Notes under the pieces: generated by a model
Databases searched by the model: none
What the model saw: the letters and a program-made list of their open reading frames with translations, nothing else
What the model was told of the DNA's origin: nothing
NCBI GenBank assembly: GCA_947259885.1
Contig: CAMYNW010000007.1
Location: 62,001 to 126,000 of the forward strand
DNA length: 64,000 nucleotides
Source: an uncultured Gammaproteobacteria bacterium
Lineage (GTDB): Bacteria; Pseudomonadota; Gammaproteobacteria; Arenicellales; Poriferihabitantaceae
Direction: 5' to 3'
Shown: positions 40,930-51,369 of the stretch, in pieces
How the letters are laid out: the number at the start of each line of letters is the position of its first letter
Numbering within the stretch: the first letter of the stretch is position 1
Translations under genes and position numbers: made by a program

Positions 40930-40987
40930 AACGATACTGGTCATTCTAATCAGCCCAGCCCGCATGAGTTAATTTCAAATTGAGCGC

Positions 40988-41398
40988 TCAACGAAACTCT
41001 CGTATTGCCTGCACAATTGGTATTACTGCATCAAGCACGTCAAACTGTCGAATCTGTTCCAGACTCACCCACGCGATATTCTGACCCTCTCGCCCTTCCG
41101 GCTCCCCATCGAATTCCGTAACCAGATAAGTGTCCAGCCAGACCCTGGCATGATCATAGTTGTGTGTGACTGCAGTCAGTGGCGCAATCTGGCCGACCTC
41201 TATTCCAAGCTCTTCTTTCAGTTCCCGTTCCAGTGCATGCGCAGGCTCTTCCCCCTCCTCGAGCTTTCCGCCAGGAAACTCCCACTTACCAGGTTTCGGC
41301 GTTCCGGGACGACGTTGTTGAATCAACACGTAGCCGTGAACATTTTGAAGGATACCTACTACGACGTATAGTCGATTATCCGGGGCTTTGTAGTCCAA
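40988..41398 (-). CDS. mutT: 8-oxo-dGTP diphosphatase MutT
   Basis: Nudix hydrolase that cleans oxidised dGTP from the nucleotide pool. 136 residues. The full Nudix box GX5EX7REUXEEXGU spans 44-66 (G44, E50, R58, E59, E62, E63, G65). QRRPGTPKPGKWEFPGGK is the classical MutT approach to the box. It ends 58 bases from the convergent coaE stop and lies 17 bases after argJ, so argJ-mutT are probably cotranscribed. Confidence 0.93.
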   Translation of the reverse strand: MDYKAPDNRLYVVVGILQNVHGYVLIQQRRPGTPKPGKWEFPGGKLEEGEEPAHALERELKEELGIEVGQIAPLTAVTHNYDHARVWLDTYLVTEFDGEPEGREGQNIAWVSLEQIRQFDVLDAVIPIVQAIREFR

Positions 41399-41415
41399 GA
41401 AAAATTGGGGGCAGG

Positions 41416-42651
41416 TTAAGATCGATAGTCGGCGTTAATCGAAATATAGTCATGGGTTAGGTCACAAGTCCAGACTGTGGATCGTCCGCTGCCAACCCCA
41501 AGATCGACCTCCAGCATGATTTCCTGACCTTTTAAATGCTGGGTTACCTGGGATTCATCATAACCATCGATCCGCTGCCCATTTTTTGTTATGCGCACAC
41601 CTCCAAAACATATTTCCAAATCTGCTTGAGAAAATTTTTCAGTTGTTTTTCCTACTGCCATCACCACTCTACCCCAGTTCGCGTCCTCTCCAGCGATGGC
41701 GGTTTTTACCAGCGGCGAGTTGGCAATCGTCTTAGCAACCCTTTTCGCCGCTGAGTTATCTTCCGCCCCTGTAACCATCACTTCAATCAACTTACTGGCC
41801 CCCTCTCCATCTCTAACTACTTGAATTGCCAACTCCTGCATGAGGTCAACCATGCCGCCCATAAATTCGTTCAGCATTGGATCTGTCGCCGAGGAAGAAA
41901 CAGCATTGCCCGCGGCACCGGTAGCAAACATAAGGCAAGTATCACTGGTGGAGGTGTCGCTATCGACGCTGATCGCGTTAAACGATTCCTCATTGGCATT
42001 GACCAACAAGGCTTGCAGAACATCTGCACCAATCGCTGCATCCGTAAACATAAAAGCAAGCATTGTTGCCATATCAGGCTCAATCATCCCCGAGCCCTTA
42101 GCAATCCCGTTTAGAGTCACCGGAACACCAGCGATATGTAACTGGCGTGTGACAGTCTTGGGGAAAGTGTCGGTCGTCATGATGGCTTCCGCGGCTTTTC
42201 CCCAACCCTCATCTGACAACGAATTGTGCAATCGCTCAATGTTTTGAGTGATCCGCTCGACAGGAAGAAACTCACCAATCACCCCGGTAGACGCGACAAA
42301 TACTTCGCAGGGATCGCAACCAATTCGATCCGAGACAGCATTGGCGGTAGTCTCTACGTGCTGCGAACCTGTATTGCCTGTAAAAGCATTGGCATTACCC
42401 GAATTGACGATCAGCCCTCTTGCAATACCGCCTGATAATTGGTGTCTGCACCACAATACCGGTGCACTGGCGGTTCCTGACCGGGTTAAAACGCCCGCGA
42501 CCGTTGTCTCGGGCGCAAATTCGGCCAACATTAGATCATCCCGATCAAGATATTTTATTCCCGCAGCAACCGCTCCGAGGCGGACTCCCTTAAGCTTAGG
42601 TAATGCGGGAAAACTGGACGGGGCTAGCGGCGACCTATTCAAACCTGGCAT
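41416..42651 (-). CDS. argJ: Bifunctional glutamate N-acetyltransferase / amino-acid acetyltransferase ArgJ
   Basis: Recycles the acetyl group in arginine synthesis: acetylornithine + glutamate to ornithine + acetylglutamate. 411 residues. The autocleavage site lies in IEPDMATMLAF near 193-203, where the Thr of ATML becomes the nucleophile of the beta chain. IVNSGNANAFTGNTG near 79, GASKLIEV near 284, and a final DLTHDYISINADYRS complete the family pattern. It lies between secA and mutT. Confidence 0.95.
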   Translation of the reverse strand: MPGLNRSPLAPSSFPALPKLKGVRLGAVAAGIKYLDRDDLMLAEFAPETTVAGVLTRSGTASAPVLWCRHQLSGGIARGLIVNSGNANAFTGNTGSQHVETTANAVSDRIGCDPCEVFVASTGVIGEFLPVERITQNIERLHNSLSDEGWGKAAEAIMTTDTFPKTVTRQLHIAGVPVTLNGIAKGSGMIEPDMATMLAFMFTDAAIGADVLQALLVNANEESFNAISVDSDTSTSDTCLMFATGAAGNAVSSSATDPMLNEFMGGMVDLMQELAIQVVRDGEGASKLIEVMVTGAEDNSAAKRVAKTIANSPLVKTAIAGEDANWGRVVMAVGKTTEKFSQADLEICFGGVRITKNGQRIDGYDESQVTQHLKGQEIMLEVDLGVGSGRSTVWTCDLTHDYISINADYRS

Positions 42652-42748
42652 GTGCTATGAAAGAACGTACGTAAGTTGGTCAATGGCCCAGGAAGCTTCT
42701 GAGTAAAATCAGTCGAATAAAGTTGATGGGGCATGTGTTGATTTGAGC

Positions 42749-45490
42749 TTAGGCCAATCGCCCATGACATTGCTTGTACTTTTTTCCCGATCCGCAAGGA
42801 CAGGGGGCATTTCGACCCACCTTTTTTCCCTGTCTAACCACGGTCTTAGCTTGCGTGGGGGCAGAACTCCCGGGTTGTCCTTCTGGTTTCGCACCTGGCC
42901 CCTTTTGATCGCCAGTCGGTTGTGTGGCTTCATCATGAATAAAATTCATGTTTTGCTGCTGCTGCTGTCTCTGCAGCTCACGTTGCTGCGCCTCAATTTC
43001 AGCCAACTCCTCCTCAGTCGGAATGTGCAACCGCGCCAATGTTGTTGAGACGGTGTATTTTACATCCTCAAGCAACTGCCTAAACATCTCGAACGCTTCT
43101 CGCTTGTACTCCTGTTTAGGGTTTTTCTGCGCGTACCCTCTAAGTCCAATGCCTTGCCTGAGGTGGTCCATGCTGGCCAGGTGCTCCTTCCACTGTTCAT
43201 CTAAAATCTTCAACATCACCGCCTTCTCAAAATGCCGCATCGCTTCATCACCGACGCGTTGCTCCTTCTCATCAATCATTACTTCAATTGACTCGACTAT
43301 TTTATTTCTCAGGACTTCCTCATGGAGCTCTTCGTCTTCATCAAGCCATTGCTGGACCGGTAACTGCATGCCAAATTCACTTTGCAGGTCTTGCTCCAAA
43401 GACTCAATATCCCACTGTTCTTCAAGGGTCTGCGGGGGAACGCTGCGACTGATTACCGCCTCAGCGACTTCCGCACGGTTGTGCTTGATGTAGTCAGAAA
43501 TATCATCAGTCTCCATCAACATATTGCGTTGCTCATAAATGACTTTGCGCTGTTCATTAGCCACGTCATCATATTCAAGCAATTGTTTTCTGATATCAAA
43601 GTTGTGTCCTTCAACCTTTTTCTGAGCATTCTCGATAGCACGGGTCACCCACGGATGCTCAATGGCTTCTCCTTCTTCCATTCCGAGTTTTTGCATCAGA
43701 CTGGAGATACGTTCTGATCCAAAAATCCGCATCAGGTTATCTTCCAGTGACAAGTAAAAGCAACTCGATCCCGGATCACCCTGCCGACCACAGCGCCCTC
43801 GGAGTTGATTATCTACTCGTCTCGATTCATTGCGTTCTGTGCCCAGCACATGCAGTCCACCTGCATCCAATACCTGCTGATGCCTCAGCTTCCACGACTC
43901 TCTAGTAGCTTCATGCTCATTTTCAGCGATTTTGGCTAGTTCGATCTCAAGATTGCCTCCGAGCACAATATCAGTACCCCTACCCGCCATGTTCGTTGCT
44001 ATCGTCACCCTTCCTGGCCGCCCGGCTTCGGCAATTATTTCAGCTTCGCGTTCATGCTGTTTAGCGTTTAGTACCTGGTGGTCGATGGACAGATTGGATA
44101 ATATGCCCGACAAGTATTCTGAAGAATCAATGGAGGCAGTTCCTACCAACACCGGTTGGTTTCGACCCTGACAATCCTGTATAGCATCGACAATGGCATC
44201 AAATTTTTCCCCCGTGGTTCGATAAACCAAATCAGGATGATCCTCACGAATCATGGGTTGATTGGTCGGCAGTACAACCACCTCAAGGTTGTAAATCTGC
44301 ATAAATTCGGGGGCTTCGGTGTCTGCGGTGCCGGTCATTCCCGACAGGTTGTCATACAGACGAAAGTAATTCTGAAAAGTTATTGCCGCCAGGGTCTGGT
44401 TTTCCTGTTGAATAGCGACCCCTTCCTTTGCCTCGACCGCTTGATGCAGCCCGTCCGACCACCTGCGTCCCGCCATCATACGACCTGTGAACTCATCGAT
44501 AATGACCACCTGGTTATCCCGCACAATGTAGTCAACATCTTTTTTAAACAGATTATGCGCCCGCAGGGCCGCATAAAGATGATGCATTAGGCTGATATTC
44601 CCGAGTTCATACAACCCACCACCGTCTTCCAACAGTCCTTCGGCGACAAGTAATTCTTCAGCACGCTCATGGCCCTCTTCGGTGAGAGACACCTGGCGGC
44701 TTTTCTCGTCGACACTGAAATCTCCCGGCCCGTCTTCCTCCTGTTGAATGCTCAGTTTAGGCACGACCATGTTGATTTTCTGGTACAGCTCATTGCTCCC
44801 CTCTGCCGGTCCAGAAATAATCAATGGAGTACGCGCTTCATCAATCAGAATTGAATCTACTTCGTCGACAATGCCAAATCCCAATCCCTGTTGGAAACGG
44901 TCTTCCCCGGAAAACGCCATGTTGTCGCGCAGATAGTCGAATCCAAACTCATTATTAGTGCCGTAAACGATGTCGCACTGATAGGCCTCCTTTTTCTCTT
45001 CGGGCGGTTGACCGGACATGATCACGCCGACCTTAAGCCCAAGAAAATTATAGATTTTCCCCATCCAATCAGCGTCCCGGCGGGCAAGATAATCATTCAC
45101 CGTTATGATGTGAACCGGGGAGCCCGAAACTGCATTTAGATAAGCCGGAAGGGTCGCCATTAGCGTTTTACCCTCTCCTGTTTTCATTTCCGCTATTTTT
45201 CCATCGTTCAACACCATGCCACCAATAAGCTGCACATCATAGTGTCGCAATCCGAGAGTTCGACGTGAAGCTTCGCGCACTACAGCGAACGCCATTGGCA
45301 ACACATCGTCAATAGTCTCACCACTTTTCAGCCGTGAGCGAAGCTCTTCGGTCTTAACTTGCAGCGCAGCATCGTCCAACAGCTGCATTTCCTCCTCCAG
45401 CTGGTTAATCTGAGCAACAATTCTATGCATCTTGCCAAGCATCCGCTGATTGCGGTCGCCGAAGACTTTTTTGAGTACATTTTGCAGCAT
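42749..45490 (-). CDS. secA: Preprotein translocase ATPase SecA
   Basis: Motor of the Sec pathway, pushing unfolded proteins through SecYEG. 913 residues (E. coli 901). N-terminal [13 protein letters not shown]; Walker [14 protein letters not shown] near 104-116; [18 protein letters not shown] near 208; [27 protein letters not shown] near 585. The zinc-binding tail is intact: C897, C899, C908, H909 in [13 protein letters not shown], after a Gln/Pro-rich linker. No secM is visible upstream; the divergent dciA starts 72 bases away. Confidence 0.98.
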   Translation of the reverse strand: MLQNVLKKVFGDRNQRMLGKMHRIVAQINQLEEEMQLLDDAALQVKTEELRSRLKSGETIDDVLPMAFAVVREASRRTLGLRHYDVQLIGGMVLNDGKIAEMKTGEGKTLMATLPAYLNAVSGSPVHIITVNDYLARRDADWMGKIYNFLGLKVGVIMSGQPPEEKKEAYQCDIVYGTNNEFGFDYLRDNMAFSGEDRFQQGLGFGIVDEVDSILIDEARTPLIISGPAEGSNELYQKINMVVPKLSIQQEEDGPGDFSVDEKSRQVSLTEEGHERAEELLVAEGLLEDGGGLYELGNISLMHHLYAALRAHNLFKKDVDYIVRDNQVVIIDEFTGRMMAGRRWSDGLHQAVEAKEGVAIQQENQTLAAITFQNYFRLYDNLSGMTGTADTEAPEFMQIYNLEVVVLPTNQPMIREDHPDLVYRTTGEKFDAIVDAIQDCQGRNQPVLVGTASIDSSEYLSGILSNLSIDHQVLNAKQHEREAEIIAEAGRPGRVTIATNMAGRGTDIVLGGNLEIELAKIAENEHEATRESWKLRHQQVLDAGGLHVLGTERNESRRVDNQLRGRCGRQGDPGSSCFYLSLEDNLMRIFGSERISSLMQKLGMEEGEAIEHPWVTRAIENAQKKVEGHNFDIRKQLLEYDDVANEQRKVIYEQRNMLMETDDISDYIKHNRAEVAEAVISRSVPPQTLEEQWDIESLEQDLQSEFGMQLPVQQWLDEDEELHEEVLRNKIVESIEVMIDEKEQRVGDEAMRHFEKAVMLKILDEQWKEHLASMDHLRQGIGLRGYAQKNPKQEYKREAFEMFRQLLEDVKYTVSTTLARLHIPTEEELAEIEAQQRELQRQQQQQNMNFIHDEATQPTGDQKGPGAKPEGQPGSSAPTQAKTVVRQGKKVGRNAPCPCGSGKKYKQCHGRLA

Positions 45491-45526
45491 AAATCCAGTA
45501 TTATTTCGCTGTTTGCGCCAGTCCGG

Positions 45527-45535
45527 ATTATGCCA
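45527..45535 (-). promoter_or_regulatory. Candidate extended -10 promoter of secA
   Basis: TGGCATAAT on the minus strand, 37 bases upstream of the secA ATG, fits TGn plus a -10 with one mismatch. The -35 is poor. Confidence 0.3.
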
Positions 45536-45562
45536 GAGTCACGCACCACTTAGTGTTTCCCA

Positions 45563-46027
45563 ATGATAAGTAAATACGTCCAAATGCCGGGAATCAAAGA
45601 GTTTCGATCGGTTTCCAGCTTACTAAAAACTCAACTGACAAATACGGAAGACAGCCCAGTCGATCAAACTATACAACAACAACTCCTGAATAGATGGCCC
45701 CGCTGTGCGGGTAAGGCAGCGATGTGGAGTTTTCCTTTGCTGTTTCGTTCCGGAAGATTGGTCATTTTTACCGAATCAGCAATCTGGGCTACTGAGCTAC
45801 GACACCAACGACAAACAATTGAAAATGGTTTGGCTGGTCTTGGCGTTAATCAGATAGTTGTTCGCGCATCACCTGAGGTATTTCCTAAAAGAAATAGCAA
45901 ATATAGAACTGTCAGATTATCTCGAGGAAACAGCGAGAATATGTCGAAAACAGCGAGCAGACTTACACATCCCGGACTCAAGGACGCAATAATTCGATTA
46001 GCGCGTAGAGGAAGCGAGGAAAGTTAA
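45563..46027 (+). CDS. dciA: DUF721 family protein, DciA-like
   Basis: 154 residues. DciA proteins help load the replicative helicase DnaB in bacteria lacking DnaC. The DUF721 core is about residues 38-100: LLNRWPRCAGKAAMWSFPLLFRSGRLVIFTESAIWATELRHQR in overlapping parts, followed by a basic C-terminal region (RRGSEES end). The start could be the ATG at 45584 (MPGIKEFRSV). Its place between secA and lpxC is the conserved one in gammaproteobacteria. Confidence 0.82.
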   Translation: MISKYVQMPGIKEFRSVSSLLKTQLTNTEDSPVDQTIQQQLLNRWPRCAGKAAMWSFPLLFRSGRLVIFTESAIWATELRHQRQTIENGLAGLGVNQIVVRASPEVFPKRNSKYRTVRLSRGNSENMSKTASRLTHPGLKDAIIRLARRGSEES

Positions 46028-46081
46028 ATTGATGTTTCGCCGGTGTAAGCCTCAGGGCCTTGCGGCCGGCAAGCCATGAAA

Positions 46082-46990
46082 TCAGGCGGTCACTGTTCTT
46101 ACGAAAGATATGGGCACTTCGGCTTCGTCCTGGTAGGTAACCAGCTCCCAGGCAGACTTATCTTTGATTAACTGACGCAGCAGTCGGTTATTCAGGGCAT
46201 GACCCGACTTGTGGGCGCTAAATTCCCCAATTAAAGGATGGCCTAGTAGATAGAGATCACCAATGGCATCCAGCACCTTGTGTTTAACAAATTCATCTTC
46301 GTATCGCAAACCATCATCATTCAAAATATGAAAGGAATCCATCACAATTGCGTTGTCGAAACTGCCTCCTTGAGCAAGCCCCGCATTGCGCAGCGCTTCT
46401 AAATCGTCCATAAAGCCGAAAGTACGTGCCCGGCTGACCTCTTTAACGAATGAAGTAGTCGAAAAATCTACCGATGCCGTCTGTGTAGAGTTCTGCAGAA
46501 TTGGATGATCGAAGTCGATTGCAAATGAAACCTTGAAGCCATTGAACGGCTCGAATTTAACCCATTTGTCACCATCCTGTATCACACAGGGTTTTTTAAT
46601 TCGGATAAACTGTTTTAGCTTTTTCTGCTCCATAATGCCCGCTGATTGCAGCAGAAATACGAACGGTCCTGCACTACCGTCCATAATCGGTACTTCCGGA
46701 GCACTCAGATCCACATAGGCATTATCGATTCCCATGCCTGCAAAGGCCGACATGAGGTGCTCAACTGTGGAAATTTTGATTCCATCCCTTTCCAGAGTGG
46801 TCGAAAGACGCGTATCACTTACGTTCTCCGGCCTGGCGGGGACCTCAATTTCGCTGTCCAGGTCTGTCCTGGTAAAGATGATACCGGTGTCTTCCGCCGC
46901 GGGACGCAAGGTTAAATAAACCTTTTTTCCGGTATGTAAACCTACCCCCGTGGCGCGAATAATATTCTTAAGCGTGCGCTGTCTGATCAT
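46082..46990 (-). CDS. lpxC: UDP-3-O-acyl-N-acetylglucosamine deacetylase
   Basis: Zinc deacetylase, the committed step of lipid A synthesis. 302 residues (E. coli 305). Zinc and catalytic residues are in [14 protein letters not shown] near 77-90, [17 protein letters not shown] near 236 and HKSGHALNN near 262. It is last gene of the dcw block, 135 bases after ftsZ, with no visible ribosome binding site on its own strand. A perfect inverted repeat lies in the ftsZ-lpxC gap. Confidence 0.97.
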   Translation of the reverse strand: MIRQRTLKNIIRATGVGLHTGKKVYLTLRPAAEDTGIIFTRTDLDSEIEVPARPENVSDTRLSTTLERDGIKISTVEHLMSAFAGMGIDNAYVDLSAPEVPIMDGSAGPFVFLLQSAGIMEQKKLKQFIRIKKPCVIQDGDKWVKFEPFNGFKVSFAIDFDHPILQNSTQTASVDFSTTSFVKEVSRARTFGFMDDLEALRNAGLAQGGSFDNAIVMDSFHILNDDGLRYEDEFVKHKVLDAIGDLYLLGHPLIGEFSAHKSGHALNNRLLRQLIKDKSAWELVTYQDEAEVPISFVRTVTA

Positions 46991-47053
46991 ACCAGGAGGA
47001 CACCTCTTTTTAGAGTAATTGTAGTGTGGGACGGAAAACGGGCGGATACTACA

Positions 47054-47072
47054 CTAATTTGGGTCAAATTAG
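47054..47072. promoter_or_regulatory. 19-base inverted repeat between ftsZ and lpxC
   Basis: CTAATTTG-GGT-CAAATTAG, 8 exact base pairs around a 3-base centre. There is no T-run on either side, so it is not a standard terminator. It could be an operator or mRNA hairpin in the lpxC leader. Confidence 0.45.
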
Positions 47073-47125
47073 AACCAGGAGTCCTTGTCAGTAGCCGCCG
47101 CCGTAACTTGCACATTAATACAATT

Positions 47126-48286
47126 TCAGTCTGCTTGCCGCCGCAAAAACGCTGGAATATCAAGGTGATCGATATCAAGCTGCGCCGCTTCAGCAGTTGC
47201 TGCGCCACCTCGCCCAAAGCGCTTTGGGGGAACTACCGCGCCTTTAGGAAGCTCATTATCAGGCTCTGGCTTTGGAGGCGGAGGAGGAGACACCGCTTTT
47301 ACCGGTTTTTCTGCAAATTTGGCCGGTTTATTTTCATTGAGACCCGTAGCCACCATAGTTACTCTCAGATCGCCCTGCATCTCGGGATCAAAAGCAGTCC
47401 CTATGACAACATTGGCATCCGGGGCAGCGTATTCATGGATCGCATTACCTACCGCCTCAAACTCGCCAATGGCCATATCCGGACCTGCGGTAATGTTTAC
47501 CAACAGGCCTTTGGCCCCGTGTAGATTGACATCTTCCAGAAGAGGGCTGGAAATTGCCTGTCGAGCCGCTTCAACTGCCCTGTTCTCACCACTTGCCGTG
47601 GCTGAACCCATCATTGCCTTACCCATCTCCAGCATCACTGTGCGGACGTCAGCAAAATCCACATTGATCAAACCAGGACGGGTGATTAGTTCTGAAATAC
47701 CCTGCACAGCGTTAAACAAAACCTCATTGGCTTTGGCAAAGGCCTCAACAAGGGTAGCCTCATGACCCATCACGGCCAGAACTTTTTCATTCGGTATGGT
47801 GATCAACGAGTCAACATGCTGCTGCAGCTCGTCAATGCCTTGATAAGCGAGATCAATGCGCTTTTTACCCTCGAATGGAAAAGGTCGCGTCACCACTGCT
47901 ACTGTAAGGATACCTTGCTCTCGAGCCATCTCCGCAATTACCGGCGCGGCACCAGTACCGGTGCCACCACCCATGCCAGCGGTGATGAAAAGCATATCGG
48001 CACCGCTTATCGCATCGGAAATCCGATCACAATCTTCCCTTGCCGCCTGTCTGCCGACTTCCGGGTCCGCCCCTGCGCCAAGACCTTTAGTCAGGTTTTC
48101 ACCTAACTGTAGGATCATAGGAGCGTTAGATCGAGACAGCATCTGCGCATCAGTGTTAGCGTTGATAAACTCAACACCTGCAAGGTCTGCCTTGAGCATA
48201 TGCTCAACGGCGTTACCGCCGCCACCGCCAACACCGACGACCTTGATCACCGCCTGCTGACTTACTGCTTCTACTAATTCAAACAT
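47126..48286 (-). CDS. ftsZ: Cell division protein FtsZ
   Basis: Tubulin-like GTPase that forms the Z ring. The ATG at 48286 is chosen because GGAGG lies 8 bases upstream; an in-frame GTG at 48301 would put that site inside the gene. This gives 386 residues (E. coli 383). Tubulin signature [11 protein letters not shown] at 106-116, [10 protein letters not shown] near 18, T7-loop [11 protein letters not shown] near 207, a Pro-rich linker, and the C-terminal peptide DIPAFLRRQ that binds FtsA. Confidence 0.98.
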   Translation of the reverse strand: MFELVEAVSQQAVIKVVGVGGGGGNAVEHMLKADLAGVEFINANTDAQMLSRSNAPMILQLGENLTKGLGAGADPEVGRQAAREDCDRISDAISGADMLFITAGMGGGTGTGAAPVIAEMAREQGILTVAVVTRPFPFEGKKRIDLAYQGIDELQQHVDSLITIPNEKVLAVMGHEATLVEAFAKANEVLFNAVQGISELITRPGLINVDFADVRTVMLEMGKAMMGSATASGENRAVEAARQAISSPLLEDVNLHGAKGLLVNITAGPDMAIGEFEAVGNAIHEYAAPDANVVIGTAFDPEMQGDLRVTMVATGLNENKPAKFAEKPVKAVSPPPPPKPEPDNELPKGAVVPPKRFGRGGAATAEAAQLDIDHLDIPAFLRRQAD

Positions 48287-48357
48287 AGTTACATCCTCCA
48301 CGTGTGCAAGTAGGAAAACAAAAAAAATTGATGGGTCTGTTTGAGAAATCCACCATT

Positions 48358-49593
48358 CTAAAAACTGCCTTTAAACCAACTCTTCATTCGCTCGAGTACT
48401 GCTTGGAAAGGGCTGGTATGTTTATTGATCTTAGCTATTTGCGACCGGTTCGCGTGTCCAAACTGAATTAAACCAATGCCAGTTGCATAAATTGGGTTCT
48501 TAACCACCTCACAAAGAGAACCGTTGTAGTTGGGGACTCCTAATCGAACTGGCAGATGAAACACTTCTTCGGCCAGCTCCATCATCCCTTCCAAGCGGGA
48601 GCTACCGCCGGTCATGACGACACCTGAGCCGATCAGTTCCTCAAATCCACTGCGTCGCAGTTCCGCCTGCACCAACATCAGCAGCTCTTCGATTCTTGGC
48701 TCAATAATTTCGGCCAGGTTTTGACGTGACAAAGTGCGTGGTGGCCGACCACCCATACTAGGGGTTTCGATCATTTGTGCTTCGTCTACCAGCTGCACCA
48801 GTGTGCAGCCATATTTCTTTTTGAGCTCCTCAGCGGCCGGGGTTGGAGTGTGAAAAGCTACCGCGATATCGTTGGTAACCTGGTCGCCAGCAATAGGAAT
48901 AACCGCAGTATGGCGAATTGCACCATCGCTGAAGATAGCGATGTCAGTAGTACCACCCCCGATGTCGATCATGCAGACTCCAAGCTCTCTTTCATCCTCT
49001 GTGAGCACAGATTCACTCGAGGCAATTTGTTCCAGTATTATGTCGTCGACTTCAAGTCCGCAGCGCCGGATACATTTAACAATGTTCTGCACAGCGCTTA
49101 CTGCACCAGTGATCATATGCACCTTGGCTTCCATCCTGACGCCGCACATTCCGACTGGTTCACGTATACCGTCCTGCCCATCAATTATGAAATCCTGAGG
49201 CATTACATGAAGAATGCGCTGATCATTAGGAATGGCCATCGCTTTTGCCGCTTCGATCACCCGTTCGATATCGTTTCTGGTAACTTCCTCATCCTTGATC
49301 GCTACTACCCCATGCGAGTTAAAGCTGTTGATATGCGCACCAGCGATGCCAGCAAATACTGAGTAGATCTGACACCCCGCCATTAGCTCGGCTTCCTCTA
49401 CTGCCCGTTGAATCGACTGCACCGTAGATTCAATATTCGCCACCACCCCTTTACGCAAACCTCTTGCCGGGTGGTGGCCAACACCAATCACTTCAATCTC
49501 TCCATCAACACTGATTTCTCCCACAATCGCCAGCACTTTTGATGTGCCGATATCGATTCCAACAATCAAGTTGCTGTTTGTTTTCTTTGACAT
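48358..49593 (-). CDS. ftsA: Cell division protein FtsA
   Basis: Actin-like ATPase that tethers FtsZ to the membrane. The start at 49593 ([19 protein letters not shown]) lies 4 bases after the ftsQ stop; the longer frame runs into ftsQ. 411 residues. Phosphate loops GIDIGTSKV and [13 protein letters not shown] near 200; the membrane-targeting amphipathic helix [16 protein letters not shown] is at the C-terminus. It precedes ftsZ by 71 bases. Confidence 0.96.
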   Translation of the reverse strand: MSKKTNSNLIVGIDIGTSKVLAIVGEISVDGEIEVIGVGHHPARGLRKGVVANIESTVQSIQRAVEEAELMAGCQIYSVFAGIAGAHINSFNSHGVVAIKDEEVTRNDIERVIEAAKAMAIPNDQRILHVMPQDFIIDGQDGIREPVGMCGVRMEAKVHMITGAVSAVQNIVKCIRRCGLEVDDIILEQIASSESVLTEDERELGVCMIDIGGGTTDIAIFSDGAIRHTAVIPIAGDQVTNDIAVAFHTPTPAAEELKKKYGCTLVQLVDEAQMIETPSMGGRPPRTLSRQNLAEIIEPRIEELLMLVQAELRRSGFEELIGSGVVMTGGSSRLEGMMELAEEVFHLPVRLGVPNYNGSLCEVVKNPIYATGIGLIQFGHANRSQIAKINKHTSPFQAVLERMKSWFKGSF

Positions 49594-49597
49594 CTTG

Positions 49598-50449
49598 TTA
49601 TTCGGACTCTGTAAGTTTCTTTGTTTCCGGGGATTGTTTAATCCAATTAATGGCAAAGCCATTGGGATATCGTAAATCGATGGATTTCATCCCGGGAAAC
49701 TCAGCAATCAATTGTGTGTTAAGTGCATTGATCAAGCGTTCGATTCTGGCAGTTGCATCACTATTGTCGACAATCATGGTAACCTCCGCTGCATGTGTCG
49801 ATTCATTTGATGTCTCCTCAAGCGCTATAGCATTTCGGTCCAACGCGAGTGCAGTTAGAGAAAGTGTTAGATACCAAAGTTCTCGCTGGTCGAATTCAAG
49901 GCGATCAAGAGACAGACCATGAGCAGCGAACATACCGTGCCATTCCTGGAACGCCTTCCATACCATCTCTTGCATCGATTCTGGACCCGCCAAAATAGGT
50001 AGATTTCCGTCCCAAGGTTCACGCGAAACCAGGTCGCCATTTGAGTTTAGCCACTCATCATCACCCCATTCTGCTATAGGCTGAATTTCGACTATCTCCA
50101 CAATAAGCGTTGACGGCCATTGCCTGCGCACGGAGGCATCGAACACCCAGGGCATGTCACGGACACTTTGTTCTATGCCTTCCAGGCTGGCAGAGAAGTA
50201 GTTACCATCTAATGATGTCTCCACTACTTGTTTTACCTGATCGCCGTCGACATGATTGAATTGACCATGCACCTCAACCTCCTCAATCCGAAATTTTTGC
50301 GGGTGATACAGTCGGTCGGCGACAAATAAAATTATGAATCCCAACAATACGACAAAAGCCATTCCAGCCACCCAACCTGGCCGAGGGTCAGAAGGGTTTT
50401 TACTTCCGGCTTCAATCATTGAGATGTCTTGAGCTGAATCTCTATTCAT
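49598..50449 (-). CDS. ftsQ: Cell division protein FtsQ
   Basis: Bitopic divisome protein bridging FtsA/FtsK and FtsL/FtsB. The ATG at 50449 overlaps the murB TGA (ATGA), giving 283 residues. A cytoplasmic tail of about 25 residues is followed by one membrane helix (near 28-48, AGMAFVVLLGFIILFVA), the POTRA domain (FRIEEVEVHGQFNHV near 56) and the beta domain (RRQWPSTLIVEIVE near 105). Position between murB and ftsA supports the call. Confidence 0.93.
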   Translation of the reverse strand: MNRDSAQDISMIEAGSKNPSDPRPGWVAGMAFVVLLGFIILFVADRLYHPQKFRIEEVEVHGQFNHVDGDQVKQVVETSLDGNYFSASLEGIEQSVRDMPWVFDASVRRQWPSTLIVEIVEIQPIAEWGDDEWLNSNGDLVSREPWDGNLPILAGPESMQEMVWKAFQEWHGMFAAHGLSLDRLEFDQRELWYLTLSLTALALDRNAIALEETSNESTHAAEVTMIVDNSDATARIERLINALNTQLIAEFPGMKSIDLRYPNGFAINWIKQSPETKKLTESE

Positions 50450-51369
50450 AACCGCGCCCCCAGTATCCTGACTTCTGGTTCGAGGTTGACACCGATACAT
50501 GTCAATGCCTGGTCGCGTGCCAGATCGATAAGATTTTCGATATCTTCCGCGCTGGCACTGCCATCATTCACAATAAAATTCGCATGAACTTCGGAGAATC
50601 GAGCACCTCCTATGGCGTGCCCTTTAAGTCCAAGCTGTTCAATAATCTTGGCTGCAAAATAGCCTTCTGGATTTTTGAAAACCGAACCGGCATTTGCTGT
50701 TTGAATAGGTTGGCTCGCACTTCTTTTATCGAGGAGGGATTTGATACGCGCCTTTCCGTCGCCCTCTGATTTGGAGCACGATAGATGAAGCACCCCTGCG
50801 AGCAATGAATAGCCTTCTGGTAAAGATACTTGCCTATAACTGTAGTTAATTTGATCTCGCCTTAATTCATGGCAGCATCCATCTCGATCTACACAATCTA
50901 TGCTTTGGACCAGCGACCAAGTGTCCCCTCCAAATGCACCGGCATTCATTGCCAGAGCACCGCCGAAAGAGCCTGGCACTCCTGCCAGAAACTCAGCTCC
51001 AGTCAAATCATGCGCTGCTGCAGTGCGCGCGATTTTGGCACAAGACACGCCTGCTTCAGCATACAGTTGATTTTCATTGCGCAACTCCAGTTTAGATAGA
51101 GCCTTAGAGGTTTTTACAACCAGGCCTTCAATTCCAGCATCACGTACCAGTAAATTACTGCCTAGGCCCACCCAAACCACGGGCATCTCCTTAGGTACTC
51201 GCCGGATCAATTCCACTACATCCTGCCGGTCTGCTGGCACATAGAAAAACTGTGCGGGTCCACCGACACGCCAGCTCGTATGCTTTGCCATGGATTCGTC
51301 AAGACTAAGGGCTCCTCGCAATCCCTCTGTATCAAAAAGCACGCCGGATATGCAGGTAGCTGCCATCAT
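50446..51369 (-). CDS. murB: UDP-N-acetylenolpyruvoylglucosamine reductase
   Basis: FAD enzyme reducing enolpyruvyl-UDP-GlcNAc to UDP-MurNAc with NADPH. 307 residues, shorter than E. coli MurB (342), resembling the type II enzymes that lack the tyrosine loop. HTSWRVGGPAQFF near 30 and LGSNLLVRD near 70 bind FAD; NAGSVFKNPEG near 224 holds the catalytic Ser. It overlaps murC (ATGA) and ftsQ (ATGA). It occupies the place of ddlB in E. coli and Pseudomonas. Confidence 0.95.
   Translation of the reverse strand: MMAATCISGVLFDTEGLRGALSLDESMAKHTSWRVGGPAQFFYVPADRQDVVELIRRVPKEMPVVWVGLGSNLLVRDAGIEGLVVKTSKALSKLELRNENQLYAEAGVSCAKIARTAAAHDLTGAEFLAGVPGSFGGALAMNAGAFGGDTWSLVQSIDCVDRDGCCHELRRDQINYSYRQVSLPEGYSLLAGVLHLSCSKSEGDGKARIKSLLDKRSASQPIQTANAGSVFKNPEGYFAAKIIEQLGLKGHAIGGARFSEVHANFIVNDGSASAEDIENLIDLARDQALTCIGVNLEPEVRILGARL

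Noticed and set aside
42948..43493. 181-codon open frame opposite secA
   Set aside because: Serine/cysteine-rich translation typical of an antisense shadow; secA itself is intact and conserved across this stretch.
47024..47524. 166-codon frame reading rightwards over the ftsZ 3' end
   Set aside because: Mostly antisense to ftsZ; composition rich in Arg/Trp/Phe without family likeness.
48287..48301. GTG start of ftsZ
   Set aside because: The GTG overlaps the ribosome binding site GGAGG of the downstream ATG at 48286, which matches FtsZ N-termini.
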